Source: Herbaspirillum sp. ST 5-3
GTDB lineage: Bacteria > Pseudomonadota > Gammaproteobacteria > Burkholderiales > Burkholderiaceae_D
Assembly (NCBI RefSeq): GCF_004804275.1
Contig: NZ_STGI01000005.1
Location: 62,001 to 126,000, forward strand
Direction: 5' to 3'
DNA: 64,000 bases
The notes under the pieces were generated by a model. That model ran no database searches, was not told where the DNA came from, and saw only the letters and a list, made by a program, of their open reading frames with translations. Positions 28,652-39,890 of this stretch are shown here, piece after piece. The position numbers were made by a program, and so were the translations under genes. Position 1 is the stretch's first letter; the number at the start of each line of letters is the position of its first letter.

Positions 28652-30574
28652 CTATTTCTTGACTTCCTTGAACTCGGCATCGACCACATCTTCGCCGCCC
28701 GCCTGCTGCTCGCTCGCGCCGGCGGCCGCAGCATCGGCCGCCTGACGCGCCTGCGTGTCGGCGTACATCGCTTCCCCGAGTTTTTCCGCCACGCGTGACA
28801 GCGCCGCCACCTTGGCGTCGATCGCCGCCTTGTCGTTGCCCTTCAAAACGTCGTCCAGTTCCCGAATGGCGGTTTCGATCTTCTCTTTCTCGCCGCCGCC
28901 AAGCTTTGCGCCGTGCTCTTCCAGCGCCTTGCGCGTCGAGTGCACCAGCGCATCGCCCTGATTGCGGCTTTCGGCCAGGGCGCGCAGGCGCTTGTCTTCT
29001 TCCGCATAACGCTCGGCGTCCCGCTCCATCTTGCGGATCTCATCCTCGGTCAGGCCGGAATTGGCCTTGATGGTGATCTTGTTTTCCTTGCCGGAAGCCT
29101 TGTCCTTCGCGCCGACATGCAGGATGCCATTGGCATCGATGTCGAAGGTCACCTCGATCTGCGGAATGCCGCGCGACGCGGGCGGAATGCCCTCCAGGTT
29201 GAATTCGCCCAGCAGCTTGTTGCCGCTCGCCATTTCACGCTCGCCCTGAAACACCTTGATGGTCACCGCCGGCTGGTTGTCTTCCGCCGTCGAGAACACC
29301 TGGCTGAACTTGGTCGGGATCGTGGTGTTTTTTTCGATCATCTTCGACATCACGCCGCCCAGGGTCTCGATGCCGAGCGACAGCGGGGTCACGTCCAGCA
29401 GCAGCAAATCTTTGCGTTCGCCGGACAACACCGAACCTTGTACCGCCGCACCGACCGCCACTGCCTCATCCGGATTGACGTCCTTGCGCGGCTCCTTGCC
29501 GAAGAATTCCTTCACCTTTTCCTGCACCTTCGGCATGCGCGTCTGGCCGCCGACGAGGATCACGTCATGCACGTCGGATGCCTTGATGCCGGCGTCTTTC
29601 AGCGCAATGCGGCAGGGCTCGATGGTCTTCTGGATCAGGTCCTCCACCAGCGATTCCAGCTTGGCGCGCGTGATCTTCATGTTCATGTGCACCGGCGCGC
29701 CGTTCGCCATCGCGATGTACGGCTCGTTGATTTCGGTCTGCTGGGTGGACGACAACTCGATCTTCGCGCGCTCGGCGGCGCTCTTGATACGCTGCAGGGC
29801 GATCGCATCCTTTCCGAGGTCGATGCCGTTGATCTTGTTGAATTCGTCGATGATGTAATTGATCAGCCGCTGATCGAAATCTTCGCCGCCGAGGAAGGTG
29901 TCGCCGTTGGTCGACAGCACTTCGAACTGCTTTTCACCGCTGATGTCGGCGATCTCGATGATCGAGATATCGAAGGTGCCGCCGCCCAGATCGTACACCG
30001 CGATCTTGTGCTCCGCCTTGGTGGTCTTGTCCAGGCCGAATGCGAGTGCCGCCGCGGTCGGCTCGTTGATGATGCGCTTGACATCCAGGCCGGCGATGCG
30101 GCCGGCGTCCTTGGTTGCCTGGCGCTGCGAATCGTTGAAGTAGGCCGGCACGGTGATCACTGCTTCCGTCACGCTCTCGCCGAGATAATCCTCCGCCGTC
30201 TTCTTCATCTTGCGCAGCACTTCCGCCGACACCTGCGGCGGCGCGAGCTTCTTGCCCCGCACCTCGATCCAGGCGTCGCCATTGTCGGCCTTGATGATCT
30301 TGTAGGGCATCAGGTCGATGTCCTTTTGCACTTCCTTCTCGTCGAACTTGCGTCCGATCAGGCGCTTGACCGCATACAGCGTGTTCTTCGAGTTGGTCAC
30401 CGCCTGCCGCTTGGCCGGTGCACCAACGAGAATTTCGCCATCATCCTGATAAGCAACGACCGAAGGCGTGGTGCGCGAGCCTTCGGAATTTTCAATCACC
30501 TTCGGCTGCCCGCCTTCCATGATGGCGACGCAGGAATTGGTGGTACCGAGGTCGATACCGATAATCTTGGCCAT
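28652..30574 (-). CDS. dnaK: Hsp70 chaperone DnaK
   Basis: 640 residues, complete. Signatures [33 protein letters not shown] and [15 protein letters not shown] mark the ATPase domain; the substrate domain carries [20 protein letters not shown], and the tail ends [12 protein letters not shown]. It folds and refolds proteins with GrpE (encoded directly upstream) and DnaJ. No dnaJ follows within the window, unlike the usual grpE-dnaK-dnaJ order, so it may be an extra copy or the main one with dnaJ elsewhere. Ribosome site AGAGGTG. Confidence 0.95.
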   Translation of the reverse strand: MAKIIGIDLGTTNSCVAIMEGGQPKVIENSEGSRTTPSVVAYQDDGEILVGAPAKRQAVTNSKNTLYAVKRLIGRKFDEKEVQKDIDLMPYKIIKADNGDAWIEVRGKKLAPPQVSAEVLRKMKKTAEDYLGESVTEAVITVPAYFNDSQRQATKDAGRIAGLDVKRIINEPTAAALAFGLDKTTKAEHKIAVYDLGGGTFDISIIEIADISGEKQFEVLSTNGDTFLGGEDFDQRLINYIIDEFNKINGIDLGKDAIALQRIKSAAERAKIELSSTQQTEINEPYIAMANGAPVHMNMKITRAKLESLVEDLIQKTIEPCRIALKDAGIKASDVHDVILVGGQTRMPKVQEKVKEFFGKEPRKDVNPDEAVAVGAAVQGSVLSGERKDLLLLDVTPLSLGIETLGGVMSKMIEKNTTIPTKFSQVFSTAEDNQPAVTIKVFQGEREMASGNKLLGEFNLEGIPPASRGIPQIEVTFDIDANGILHVGAKDKASGKENKITIKANSGLTEDEIRKMERDAERYAEEDKRLRALAESRNQGDALVHSTRKALEEHGAKLGGGEKEKIETAIRELDDVLKGNDKAAIDAKVAALSRVAEKLGEAMYADTQARQAADAAAAGASEQQAGGEDVVDAEFKEVKK

Positions 30575-30611
30575 GATTTCACCTCTTACGAATTAGTCCG
30601 ATTCGCTATTG

Positions 30612-30639
30612 AATATATAAAGTCGAACCCTGTTTTCAA
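30612..30639 (-). promoter_or_regulatory. candidate sigma70 promoter for dnaK
   Basis: On the minus strand TTGAAA (30639-30634), 16 bases, then TATATT (30617-30612), 38 bases before the dnaK ATG. The -35 overlaps the end of grpE. A sigma32 CCCCAT -10 box is not present at this spot. Confidence 0.45.
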
Positions 30640-31322
30640 GACCCCGGGCCGGAAGCCGGCGGGCGCGGCCTTTCCTCCGACACCGTCACCAGCGCGGGCC
30701 GCAACAAGCGATCGGCAATCATGTAGCCCTTCTGCAGAACATTGACGATCGAGTTGGCGCCCTGCTCCGCAGGCACCACGGAAATCGCCTGGTGTTTCAT
30801 CGGATCGAACTGCTCGCCGGGCGCCGGGCTGATTTCCGTCAGCCGGTTTTTCGTGAAGGCCGAGGAGAGCTGCTTCAGCGTCATCTCCACGCCTTGCTTG
30901 AATGAATCCACCGACGATGTATCGATATTGAGCGCTGCTTCGAGACTGTCCTTGACCGGCACCAAGGCTTCCGCAAAGTCCTCCACCGCGAACTTGTGCG
31001 CCTTGGCAATATCTTCCTGCGCGCGCCGCCGCAAGTTCTCCGCATCGGCCATCGCACGCAGCAGCGCGTCCTGCAGTTGCGCCGCCTGTTCTTTCGCTTC
31101 CGCAATTTTTCTGTCGAGCATGCTGTCGTCGCGCATCGATGCCGGCGCATCATCTTGCGTGCCGGGTTCCGGCGCGGGCGTCACCGGCTCGGGCGGCTGC
31201 GTTAAAGGTTCGCTGGCTGGCGTGACGGGTTCCGACGGCGGTGTGACGGGTTCCGATGGTGGCGTGATAGGTTCGCCTGATTTTTTCTGCGCCTGCTCTC
31301 GCAAATTCTCCTGCGTTTCCAT
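30636..31322 (-). CDS. grpE: nucleotide exchange factor GrpE with proline-rich N-terminal repeats
   Basis: 228 residues. The GrpE core begins near residue 70 with a long coiled coil ([34 protein letters not shown]) and ends with the beta-wing region [43 protein letters not shown]. It releases ADP from DnaK. The unusual part is residues 17-55, about five tandem copies of a seven-residue motif like SEPVTPP, probably an unfolded tail. Ribosome site AGGAGG lies just before ATG 31322. dnaK follows after 61 bases. Confidence 0.92.
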   Translation of the reverse strand: METQENLREQAQKKSGEPITPPSEPVTPPSEPVTPASEPLTQPPEPVTPAPEPGTQDDAPASMRDDSMLDRKIAEAKEQAAQLQDALLRAMADAENLRRRAQEDIAKAHKFAVEDFAEALVPVKDSLEAALNIDTSSVDSFKQGVEMTLKQLSSAFTKNRLTEISPAPGEQFDPMKHQAISVVPAEQGANSIVNVLQKGYMIADRLLRPALVTVSEERPRPPASGPGS

Positions 31323-31453
31323 GGAAAATCCTCCTGTGCGCTGAGTGGAAAAGTCGACACAGGTGATGACCCCGGAAGGCCGCCACGGTTCAAGAAACGG
31401 GGGATTTCAGCGCCACTGTTACACGTGCCGCAAGATGGAAGGCAACAAGCCGG

Positions 31454-33292
31454 TCAGAAATGGCAGACCTTGTTGCGCCCGCGGCGCTTGGCTTCATACA
31501 GCGCGCGATCCGCGTCGCCGATCAGCGCCCCGCTGCTCATGCCCGCCTCGGGCACCATGCTCGCAGCGCCGATGCTGACGGTCACCGGAATCTGCTTGCC
31601 TTCATATACGACCTGCAGCGACGCGACCTTGTCGAGGATGATCTTGCCGAGATGGATCGCGCCCGCAAGATCCGTATTCGGCAGCAGCACGGCGAACTCC
31701 TCGCCGCCATAGCGGAAAGCCTCGTCGCCCGGGCGGCGAATCAGCTCCCGGATAGCCTGCGCCATCTGCCTGAGGCAGGCATCGCCGCCGAGATGGCCAT
31801 AGGTATCATTGATCTGCTTGAAGTGATCGATGTCCAGCATCAACAAGCTGATCGCCCGGCGCCCGTTGCGCGCAGATTGCCATTCCTCCTCCAGCACCGC
31901 ATTGAAACATGCGCGGTTCTTGCACTCGGTCAAGGCATCGGTAAGACTGAGATCGCGCAGCTTTTCGCTCGCGACGGAAAGGTCCTTCAGCGCGCTGTCG
32001 AGTTCCTGCGTGCGCTGCTGCACGCGCACCTCCAGCAGCTCCGTCGCCTCCTTCTGGATGCGCACATTCTCATCCTTCAGCATGCGTATGCGCTGCGCGA
32101 GCGCCAGCGACAGCAGGATCACTTCCAGCGCCGAACCGATCTGCATGCCGTAGTCGATCAGGAACGCGCTCGGCAGAATGCCGAACTGCCTGAGGATGAA
32201 GATAATGCTCCCGATCAGCAGCGCAATCCACGCCACCATGAAATAGCGCGCCTGCCGCACGCGCAGCTTCAGGCTCAAGCCGCCGGCAAGCAGGATCAGC
32301 GCGAGCGCGACCAGCCCCAGGCCATTCGCCAGCCTGATCGCAATCCCGTAGCGCAGCACGAAGGTGCTTGCCGCCAGCGCCAGCGCAATCCAGAAAAATG
32401 CGCGGAACATCACGTCGAACTTCGGCAGATGCTCCTTCAGTTGCAGGAAGGCGCGCGTGAACTGGATCACGCCCGCCCCGACGAAAAAAAGAAGGAAGGG
32501 CGTCGCCTGATTTCCCCATCCCGGCGACTCCGGCCACAGATATTCGAAGGCCAGCCCGTTGAGCGACATCTGGAACACGATCCAGCCGCCGATGTAATGC
32601 AGGTAGTAGAGATAATTGATATCCCGGATGGAGAGGAAAATCATCAGGTTGTAGCCGAACATCGCCAGCAGGATGCCGTAATACAGACCCAGCCCGACCT
32701 GCTCCTCATGGTCCTTCGCGATGAATGCCTTCGCGCTCCACAGCATCAGCGGCATCTGCATCGAGCTTTCCGTCTTCACGCGCAGGAAAATCGTGGCCGC
32801 TTCACCGCGCGCCAGAGAAACCGGAAAGCTGAAATTGCGATGCTTGATTTCCCGCTGCGAGAACGGCATCGTGTCGCCGCTTCTGAGCGAGACGATGCGA
32901 TTGCCGGGATAAACGAGATAGACTTCGATCAGATCCAGCAAGGGATATTGCACTTCCAGGATCCAGTCGGATATCGATGAATCCGCATTCCGGAGCTGAA
33001 ACCGATACCAGTAGGCCGAGTCCGTAAAACCAAAGGCCAGCCGGTCGGACTCCGCACGTTTGAACGGCTTGCCCGCTTTCTCCCCCATGACATCGGCAAT
33101 GCCCAGCCGCCCCGAGTTATCTTCGAGATAACTCAAATACCTTCCCGGCTCGTAGCGCCCGTTTCCCTCGCGCAGAACCAGCGCATCGGCTGTCGCGAGC
33201 CGGCTCAGCCCGAAGAAAAGCACAGCAAACAACAAGAGCAGACGACGTGCTCTCGTCCAGGCGTCGCGCAGATGAAGTGTCGACTCTCTCAT
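31454..33292 (-). CDS. 7TMR-DISM diguanylate cyclase
   Basis: About 612 residues. A signal/membrane segment comes first, then an extracytoplasmic 7TMR-DISMED2-type sensor (about residues 45-170), seven membrane segments (about 185-395), a coiled coil (ENVRIQKEATELLEVRVQQRTQELDSALKDL) and GGDEF. The active site is RYGGEEFAVL, and the inhibitory c-di-GMP site RPGD lies five residues before it, so product inhibition is likely. It should make c-di-GMP at the inner membrane. Start 33292 (MRESTLHL) is preferred; ATG 33382 would sit three bases from an FNR-like site. Confidence 0.88.
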   Translation of the reverse strand: MRESTLHLRDAWTRARRLLLLFAVLFFGLSRLATADALVLREGNGRYEPGRYLSYLEDNSGRLGIADVMGEKAGKPFKRAESDRLAFGFTDSAYWYRFQLRNADSSISDWILEVQYPLLDLIEVYLVYPGNRIVSLRSGDTMPFSQREIKHRNFSFPVSLARGEAATIFLRVKTESSMQMPLMLWSAKAFIAKDHEEQVGLGLYYGILLAMFGYNLMIFLSIRDINYLYYLHYIGGWIVFQMSLNGLAFEYLWPESPGWGNQATPFLLFFVGAGVIQFTRAFLQLKEHLPKFDVMFRAFFWIALALAASTFVLRYGIAIRLANGLGLVALALILLAGGLSLKLRVRQARYFMVAWIALLIGSIIFILRQFGILPSAFLIDYGMQIGSALEVILLSLALAQRIRMLKDENVRIQKEATELLEVRVQQRTQELDSALKDLSVASEKLRDLSLTDALTECKNRACFNAVLEEEWQSARNGRRAISLLMLDIDHFKQINDTYGHLGGDACLRQMAQAIRELIRRPGDEAFRYGGEEFAVLLPNTDLAGAIHLGKIILDKVASLQVVYEGKQIPVTVSIGAASMVPEAGMSSGALIGDADRALYEAKRRGRNKVCHF

Positions 33293-33384
33293 GCTTGCCG
33301 TTACGTCAAGAACCGCTGGGCGAAGGCGGAAGAAGCCCGGAGGCAGGGGCATATGCCCGGAAAACGCACTGTTGGTCACCATTA

Positions 33385-33398
33385 TTGACTGAAATCAA
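33385..33398. promoter_or_regulatory. perfect FNR/Anr-like site upstream of the GGDEF gene
   Basis: TTGACTGAAATCAA matches TTGA-N6-TCAA exactly, 93 bases before the preferred start of the diguanylate cyclase. It is one of two perfect sites in the window. Confidence 0.55.
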
Positions 33399-33532
33399 TA
33401 TTGAGATAAAGCAATAAATTTGAGGGGAGGCTCGGGGATCGGGTTCTTGCGGGGGAAGTGTTCCGGCGACGAGAAACTGCCACGGTGGCGGGCCCTGGTT
33501 GGCCTCGCCAGATTCGCCGGAGGAAGCCCAGA

Positions 33533-33562
33533 AACAAAAAGGGTTCGCAAAACTGCGAACCC
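33533..33562 (-). terminator. rho-independent terminator of tRNA-Thr
   Basis: On the minus strand GGGTTCGCA (33562-33554) and TGCGAACCC (33549-33541) form a 9-bp stem, followed by TTTTTGTTTC. It starts 12 bases after the tRNA 3' end. Confidence 0.85.
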
Positions 33563-33573
33563 TTTGCATTTTC

Positions 33574-33649
<76 letters not shown>

Positions 33650-33904
33650 GAAAACGCGTATTCTATCAAGAAAAGTTACGAACGCGCTAGCGCGGCGTGC
33701 GGCATTGTCTCCGCAACCATCTGCTATGAACGTTTTCAGCGCCGAAAAATCCATGCCGTCGCACAAGGAATAAAGTTTCCAGACAGTCATCAACCAGAAA
33801 AAACGTGAGTAAAATGGTCAACAACTATTTTCCGCGCATCCGCTGCCGGGAAACAAGATGCCGGCTCCGAACGAAAAGCGGCCCGTCGTGGGGAGGAGGT
33901 CTCG

Positions 33905-36160
33905 ATGAATGCAAACATGCTTGCTCATCGGCGCGCCGGTGCCGGCCCTACCCTTCTGTTCTTTGTCGCCCTCACCATTGCCGCCGTCGTCGGCCAGACC
34001 TGGTGGGTGATCCTGCAAGACCGCCAGCTCACGCTTGAATCGGAAAAAGCCAACGGTCTGGTGACCGTGCGGATTCTGGAAGAGCATGCGACCCAGACCT
34101 TGCAGGACGCCGAGCGCAAATTCAATGCGGTTACCGCCGCGATTCACGCGGCCAGCGAAGACGGTTTCAGCGAGGCAGTGGCCATACGCGAGGTGCATGC
34201 GCAGGGCCTGCAGGATTATCGCTACCTGAAGGCGATCCAGTACATCAACCTGAAGGGCCAAAGCTGGATCACCTCGCGCGACTATCCGTCGCACCGTGCC
34301 GATGTCGGCGACCGCGATTATGTGCGCTACCTGCTTTCCACGCCGAGCGACACGCGGGCGCGTCTCGGGCGTCCGTTCCAGAGCCCTTACGACAGCGAAC
34401 TGGTGGTGCCGGTCGGCCGCAATCTCTATGCCCGCAACGGCCGGCATGTCGGCCTGATCAGCATCGATATCCGCCTTTCCTATTTCGCCGACGTATATTC
34501 GCGCGTCGCCAAAGACAGCAATGCGATGGTGTCGCTGCTGGCGAATGACGGTTTCATTGTCGTGCGCTCGCCCTTCGAGGCGCGCTACGCAAACCGAGAC
34601 ATCGCGCACTACGCCGTTTTGCAGCAATTGCGCGACGCGGACGTGGAAGGTTCGTTCGAGGACGACTCCCTGCTCGACGACGAGCTGCCGCGGCTGTATA
34701 CCTACCGCAAGATCAAGGGCCTGCCGGTGACGACGGTGTACGGGCGCGACTTCGACAGCATTCTGGCCGACTGGCGTGTGCGCACGACCAACCGCATTGC
34801 ATTCTCCGCCGCGATGATCGGCTTTATCTGCGTGCTCACTTTTTTCCTGATCGTCCATATCCGCCGCTTGCGCGAGTCGGAAGAATCGCTGCGCAACAGC
34901 GAGCACAAATTCGTCACTATTTTCCAGCGTTCGCCGGTGCCGCTCGCACTGGTCAGGCTGGCCAACGATCAATACGTGGAAATCAACGGCGCATGGACAG
35001 AACAATTCGGCTACGCGCGCGAGGAAGTGATCGGGCGAACCGCATTGGAAATCGGTGTGTGGGCCGCGCCGGCGGAGCGGCAGGCGCTGATCGATCAACT
35101 GGTGCGCGAAGGAGGCGTCGAACGGACGGAGGTGCGCTATCGCCACAAGGACGGACGCATCCTGGTTTGCCAGGTGTCGGGCAGGTTGTTCGAGACCGTG
35201 AACGAGCAGATGTTCATCTTTTCGCTGGTCGATATCACGCACCTGCGCACGATCGAACATGAGATTCGCGAGCTCAATGCCGAGCTGGAAGAGAGGGTGC
35301 GCGTGCGTACCCTCAATCTGGAGCAGGCCAATACCGAACTGGCCGATGCGCTGGCCTCGCTGCAAAACATGCAGCGCAAACTGATCCGCTCCGAAAAGAT
35401 GGCGGCGCTCGGCTCGCTGGTGGCCGGCGTGGCGCATGAGCTGAACACGCCGATCGGCAATAGCGTCACGGTGGCGAGCACGCTGATGGAACAAACCGAA
35501 ACGGTGCTGAGCGACGAACGCGCGGGCCGCTTGCGCCGCTCGCTGTTTGAACAATACCTGGCCAACGCGTCAGCCGGCACCGAACTCCTGCTGCGCACGC
35601 TCAGGCGCGCATCGGAACTGGTGAGCAGTTTCAAGCAGGTGGCCGTCGATCAGGCCAGCGATCAGCGCCGATGCTTCGACTTGCAGAACGCGTTGCAGGA
35701 AGTGGCGGTAACGCTTGCGCCTTCCTACAAGAAGACGCCTTACACGCTGGTGCTGGATCTGACGTCGGGCATCGAACTCGACAGTTATCCGGGGCCGCTG
35801 GGCCAGGTGATCACCAACTTCATCAACAATTCGCTGACGCACGCCTTCGAGGGACGTCCCAACGGAACGATGCGCCTTGCCACGCGCAAGCTGGATGATT
35901 CGCATGTGGAAATCATCTTCAGCGATGACGGCATCGGCATTCCCGAAGCGGACCAGAAGCGCGTGTTCGATCCCTTCTTCACAACCAAGCTCGGGCAAGG
36001 CGGGTCGGGACTGGGGATGAATATCGTCTACAACCTGGTGACCGGTGTATTGGGCGGGGAAATTGAGCTGCAGAGCAGGCCGGGCGCGGGCACGACACTG
36101 ACGCTGGTGCTGCCGCTGCGTGCGCCGCAAACGGCGCGGACGGAATTGCAGACTGCATGA
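33905..36160 (+). CDS. PAS-domain sensor histidine kinase with extracytoplasmic Cache-like domain
   Basis: 751 residues. Membrane segment 1 (TLLFFVALTIAAVVGQTWWVIL), a periplasmic double-Cache-like domain (about 45-290), segment 2 (IAFSAAMIGFICVLTFFLIVHI), PAS (about 335-455), a coiled coil, then the kinase. The H-box is VAGVAHELNTPIGNS (phosphorylated His near residue 511), the N-box region is FINNSLTHAFEG, and the G-boxes are DDGIGIPEADQ and GSGLGMNIVYNLV. It lacks a receiver domain and no response regulator gene is adjacent. GGAGGAGG precedes ATG 33905. The signal is unknown. Confidence 0.88.
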   Translation: MNANMLAHRRAGAGPTLLFFVALTIAAVVGQTWWVILQDRQLTLESEKANGLVTVRILEEHATQTLQDAERKFNAVTAAIHAASEDGFSEAVAIREVHAQGLQDYRYLKAIQYINLKGQSWITSRDYPSHRADVGDRDYVRYLLSTPSDTRARLGRPFQSPYDSELVVPVGRNLYARNGRHVGLISIDIRLSYFADVYSRVAKDSNAMVSLLANDGFIVVRSPFEARYANRDIAHYAVLQQLRDADVEGSFEDDSLLDDELPRLYTYRKIKGLPVTTVYGRDFDSILADWRVRTTNRIAFSAAMIGFICVLTFFLIVHIRRLRESEESLRNSEHKFVTIFQRSPVPLALVRLANDQYVEINGAWTEQFGYAREEVIGRTALEIGVWAAPAERQALIDQLVREGGVERTEVRYRHKDGRILVCQVSGRLFETVNEQMFIFSLVDITHLRTIEHEIRELNAELEERVRVRTLNLEQANTELADALASLQNMQRKLIRSEKMAALGSLVAGVAHELNTPIGNSVTVASTLMEQTETVLSDERAGRLRRSLFEQYLANASAGTELLLRTLRRASELVSSFKQVAVDQASDQRRCFDLQNALQEVAVTLAPSYKKTPYTLVLDLTSGIELDSYPGPLGQVITNFINNSLTHAFEGRPNGTMRLATRKLDDSHVEIIFSDDGIGIPEADQKRVFDPFFTTKLGQGGSGLGMNIVYNLVTGVLGGEIELQSRPGAGTTLTLVLPLRAPQTARTELQTA

Positions 36161-36193
36161 TCGACCGGGAGAAATTTCACCCGGTCGATCATG
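36156..36193. terminator. bidirectional hairpin between the kinase gene and fbp
   Basis: CATGATCGACCGG (36156-36168) and CCGGTCGATCATG (36181-36193) are perfect 13-bp arms. The left arm includes the kinase stop codon and the right ends ten bases from the convergent fbp stop. Confidence 0.65.
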
Positions 36194-36202
36194 CGGCGAT
36201 GA

Positions 36203-37204
36203 TTACTCGAAGTGGTAGCTCGTCACGCGCTCCACTTCGCTCTTCGATCCCAGGAACACCGCCACCCGCTCATGCAGCTTCTGCGGCTGGATGTCGAGGA
36301 TGCGTTGCTTGCCGTTGGTCGCGGCGCCGCCGGCCTGCTCGACGATGAAGGCCATCGGGTTGGCTTCGTACATCAGGCGCAGCTTGCCCGGCTTGTCCGG
36401 TTCGCGCGCATCGGCGGGATACATGAAGATGCCGCCGCGATTCAGGATGCGGTGCACGTCGGCCACCATCGAGGCGATCCAGCGCATGTTGAAGTTCTTG
36501 CCGCGCGGACCGGTTTCGCCGGCCAGCATTTCGTCGATGTAGCGCTTGACCGGCGGATGCCAGTGACGGGAGTTGGACGCGTTGATCGCGAATTCCTTGG
36601 TCTCGGACGGGATCTTCATGTCGCGGTGCGTGAGCACCCATGAACCCATTTCACGGTCGAGTGTGAAGCAGTTCACGCCGGCGCCGGTGGTCAGGACCAG
36701 CACGGTCTGCGGGCCGTAAACCGCATAGCCCGCGGCAACCTGCTTCGCACCGGGTTGCAGGAAGGCGTCTTCGGTCGGCTCTCCCATGCCTTCCGGCGCT
36801 TTCAGCACCGAGAAGATGGTGCCGATGGAGACGTTGACGTCGATGTTGGAGGAGCCGTCGAGCGGATCGAACAGCAGCAGGTATTCGCCCTTCGGATAGC
36901 GGTTGGGGATGGGGTGGATGGTTTCCATTTCCTCGGAGGCCATCGCCGCCAGGTGGCCGCCCCACTCGTTCGCTTCGAGCAGCATTTCATTGGACAGAAT
37001 GTCCAGTTTCTTCTGCACCTCGCCCTGCACGTTCTCGCTTTCTGCGCTGCCGAGGACCTCGCCCAACGCTCCCTTGCCGACTGCATGGCTGATGGTTTTG
37101 CAGGCGCGCGCGACCACTTCGATCAACAGGCGCAGTTCAGCCGGAATGCTGTTATGCAGGCGCTGCTCTTCAACAAGGTACTGCGTGAGGCTGATTCTTT
37201 TCAT
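36203..37204 (-). CDS. fbp: fructose-1,6-bisphosphatase class 1
   Basis: 333 residues. Metal site [24 protein letters not shown] and the sugar-phosphate region [37 protein letters not shown] identify class I FBPase, which removes the 1-phosphate in gluconeogenesis. It starts 16 bases after pepN, the usual betaproteobacterial order pepN-fbp. Confidence 0.96.
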   Translation of the reverse strand: MKRISLTQYLVEEQRLHNSIPAELRLLIEVVARACKTISHAVGKGALGEVLGSAESENVQGEVQKKLDILSNEMLLEANEWGGHLAAMASEEMETIHPIPNRYPKGEYLLLFDPLDGSSNIDVNVSIGTIFSVLKAPEGMGEPTEDAFLQPGAKQVAAGYAVYGPQTVLVLTTGAGVNCFTLDREMGSWVLTHRDMKIPSETKEFAINASNSRHWHPPVKRYIDEMLAGETGPRGKNFNMRWIASMVADVHRILNRGGIFMYPADAREPDKPGKLRLMYEANPMAFIVEQAGGAATNGKQRILDIQPQKLHERVAVFLGSKSEVERVTSYHFE

Positions 37205-37220
37205 GGGTCTTTCCGATGAG

Positions 37221-39890
37221 TTAGTTGGCGAGGGACTTGGTGACGACTTCGAGCACGTCTTTCGACAGGGCCTTGGTTTCGGCGACTTTCTTCAGCGCGG
37301 CGTGCATTTTTTCCTGCAGGGCCGGTGCGTACTTGCGCCAGCGATCGAGGCTGCGTGCCAGGCGAGCGGCGACCTGCGGGTTGATGGCGTTGAGCGCAAT
37401 CACCTGCTCGGCCCAGAATTCGTAGCCGCTGCCGTCGATCGCGTGGAACTGCGAGGGATTGGCGTTGCAGAAACTGAAGATCAGGCTGCGCGCACGGTTC
37501 GGATTCTTCAGCGTAAAGGCCGGATGCTGCATCAGTTCGCGTACGGCCTTGACGTCGGTGGTGCGCGCCGTGGCCTGCAAGGAGAACCACTTGTCGACGA
37601 CCAGCGCCTCCTGTTCAAACTCTTCATAGAAGCGCTCCAGCGCCGCCACCTTGCCGGGCGCGCTGCTGTTGGTCAGCGCGGTGAGCGCAGCGATGCGATC
37701 GGTCATGTTGTTGGCGTGGTCGTACTGGTTCTGCGCGAGCTGGTGCGCGTCGGCATCGTCGAGTTCGATCAGGTAGGCAAGCGTGAGGTTTTTCAGGGCG
37801 CGCTTGCCGCACGATTCGGGATCGGGCGTGTAACTGCCCGGCGTGCGATTGGATTGATACGCGACCAGCCAGTCGACGCGCAAGGCACTGGCCAGCGAGC
37901 GGCGCAGGAACTGGCGCACCGCGTGGATGGCGTGCGGATCGATCACGTCCATCTGTTCGGCCACCACGGTTTCCGACGGCAGGATCAGCGCAAGTTCGCG
38001 GAACGCGGGGTCGAGCACGGTGTCGTTGAGCGTTGCGCGAAACGCCTTGTTGAGGACATTTTCCGCCAGCTCCGCGTCGCTGAGCGCGTGGTTTTCCAGC
38101 ACTGCGGAGGTCAGCTTCAGCATGCGGCGCATCGCCAGGCGCTGCCCGGCTTCCCAGCGGTTGAAGGCATCGCTGTCATGCGCCATCAGGAAGGCGAGCT
38201 CGTTGTCGGTGTACTCGATATCGAGCACGACCGGCGCGGAAAAGTCGCGCAGCACCGATGGCACCGGCTGTTGCGGCACCTGGGTGAAACGGAAGGTCTG
38301 GCTGCGCTCGGTCAGTTCCAGCACCATGGTCGTCGGCGCGGCGCCGTCGTTGTTGATGCCTTCGCAATGCAGAGGCAGGTCATTGCCACGGCTGTCGAGC
38401 AGGCCGATTGCGATTGGAATATGCAGCGGCTCCTTGCTCGCCTGGCCCGGCGTCGGCGGGCAGGATTGCGTGAGCGTGAGCGTGCAGGTCTGCGCATCGA
38501 CGTCGTATTGCGCTTCCACTTTCACATGCGGCGTGCCGGCCTGGCTGTACCAGCGCTCGAACTGCGACAGGTCGCGGCCGTTGGCGTCAGCCATGGCGGC
38601 GCGGAAATCGTCGCAGGCCACCGCCTGGCCGTCATGGCGCTGGAAATACAGGTCCATGCCCTTGCGGAAGCCTTCGCGGCCGAGCAGGGTCTGGTACATG
38701 CGCACTACTTCGGCGCCCTTTTCATAGACCGTGACGGTGTAGAAGTTGTTGATCTCGACATAGGAATCGGGACGCACCGGATGCGCCATCGGCCCCGCAT
38801 CTTCCGGGAACTGCGCCTGGCGCAGCACGCGCACGTCCTCGATGCGCTTGACCGCGCGGCCGCTCGCCGAGCCGATCATGTCGGCGGAAAACTCCTGGTC
38901 GCGGAATACGGTGAGGCCTTCCTTCAGCGACAGCTGGAACCAGTCGCGGCAGGTGACGCGATTGCCCGTCCAGTTGTGGAAGTACTCATGGCCGACTACC
39001 GATTCGATGCCCGCGTAGTCGGTGTCGGTCGCAATGCGCGGATTGGCCAGCACATACTTGGTGTTGAAAATGTTCAGGCCCTTGTTTTCCATCGCGCCCA
39101 TGTTGAAGTCGCCGACGGCGACGATCATGAAGCGGTCAAGGTCGAGTTCCAGCCCGAAGCGCTCCTCATCCCAGCGGATGCTGTTTTTCAGGGAATCCAT
39201 CGCATGCTGGGTCTTGTCGAGGTTGCCCTCTTCCACCCAGACCTGCAGCAGCACTTCGCGGCCCGACTTGAGCGTATATTTTTCTTCCTGCCGAACCAGC
39301 TTGCCGGCCACCAGGGCGAACAGATAGGACGGTTTCTTGAATGGATCTTCCCATACCGCATAGTGACGGCCATCGCCCAGGTCGCCCTCTTCAACCAGGT
39401 TGCCGTTCGACAGCAGCACCGGGTATTTTTCCTTGTCGGCGCGCAGCATCACCTTGTATTTCGCCATCACATCCGGGCGGTCGGGGAAATAGGTGATCTT
39501 GCGGAAGCCTTCGGCTTCACATTGGGTGAAGAAATTGCCGTTGGACACGTACAGGCCCATCAGCGAGGTATTCAGGTTCGGATGGGTGACGGTTTCGATT
39601 TCCAGCGTCACCTCGTTCGGCGGATTGAAGATTTCCAGCGTTCCCTGCCCGAGCGTGTAGGCGCGCTTGGTCAAGGACTTGCCGTTCATGCGCAACTGCA
39701 CCAGGCGCAAGGCTTCGCCGTACAGCAGAAGGCTCTTGCCTTTGCTGGCGGGGTTGCGCCGCAAGGTCAGGCGGGTGGCTACGCGGGTTGACTCGGGATC
39801 GAGGTCGAAACCCATTTCGACGGTCTCAACCAGGAAGCCGGGCGGCGTGTAGTCCTTGCGATAAATCGTCTGCGGAGTGTCTGTACGCAT
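37221..39890 (-). CDS. pepN: aminopeptidase N (M1 family)
   Basis: 889 residues. [18 protein letters not shown] is the substrate-binding exopeptidase motif. The zinc site is [37 protein letters not shown] (HEXXH plus downstream Glu). Long helical C-terminal domain as in E. coli PepN. It trims N-terminal residues from peptides in the cytoplasm. Start 39890 ([14 protein letters not shown]) begins the conserved part; the open frame extends further upstream but without family similarity. Confidence 0.94.
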   Translation of the reverse strand: MRTDTPQTIYRKDYTPPGFLVETVEMGFDLDPESTRVATRLTLRRNPASKGKSLLLYGEALRLVQLRMNGKSLTKRAYTLGQGTLEIFNPPNEVTLEIETVTHPNLNTSLMGLYVSNGNFFTQCEAEGFRKITYFPDRPDVMAKYKVMLRADKEKYPVLLSNGNLVEEGDLGDGRHYAVWEDPFKKPSYLFALVAGKLVRQEEKYTLKSGREVLLQVWVEEGNLDKTQHAMDSLKNSIRWDEERFGLELDLDRFMIVAVGDFNMGAMENKGLNIFNTKYVLANPRIATDTDYAGIESVVGHEYFHNWTGNRVTCRDWFQLSLKEGLTVFRDQEFSADMIGSASGRAVKRIEDVRVLRQAQFPEDAGPMAHPVRPDSYVEINNFYTVTVYEKGAEVVRMYQTLLGREGFRKGMDLYFQRHDGQAVACDDFRAAMADANGRDLSQFERWYSQAGTPHVKVEAQYDVDAQTCTLTLTQSCPPTPGQASKEPLHIPIAIGLLDSRGNDLPLHCEGINNDGAAPTTMVLELTERSQTFRFTQVPQQPVPSVLRDFSAPVVLDIEYTDNELAFLMAHDSDAFNRWEAGQRLAMRRMLKLTSAVLENHALSDAELAENVLNKAFRATLNDTVLDPAFRELALILPSETVVAEQMDVIDPHAIHAVRQFLRRSLASALRVDWLVAYQSNRTPGSYTPDPESCGKRALKNLTLAYLIELDDADAHQLAQNQYDHANNMTDRIAALTALTNSSAPGKVAALERFYEEFEQEALVVDKWFSLQATARTTDVKAVRELMQHPAFTLKNPNRARSLIFSFCNANPSQFHAIDGSGYEFWAEQVIALNAINPQVAARLARSLDRWRKYAPALQEKMHAALKKVAETKALSKDVLEVVTKSLAN

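Noticed and set aside
28913-30745. 610-codon plus-strand open frame
   Set aside because: It is antisense to dnaK, which is certain from Hsp70 signatures.
31323-31453. Possible sigma32 promoter before grpE
   Set aside because: A CTTGAA occurs on the minus strand near 31390, but CCCCAT is absent at the proper distance (CGGGGTCAT instead), so I do not list it.
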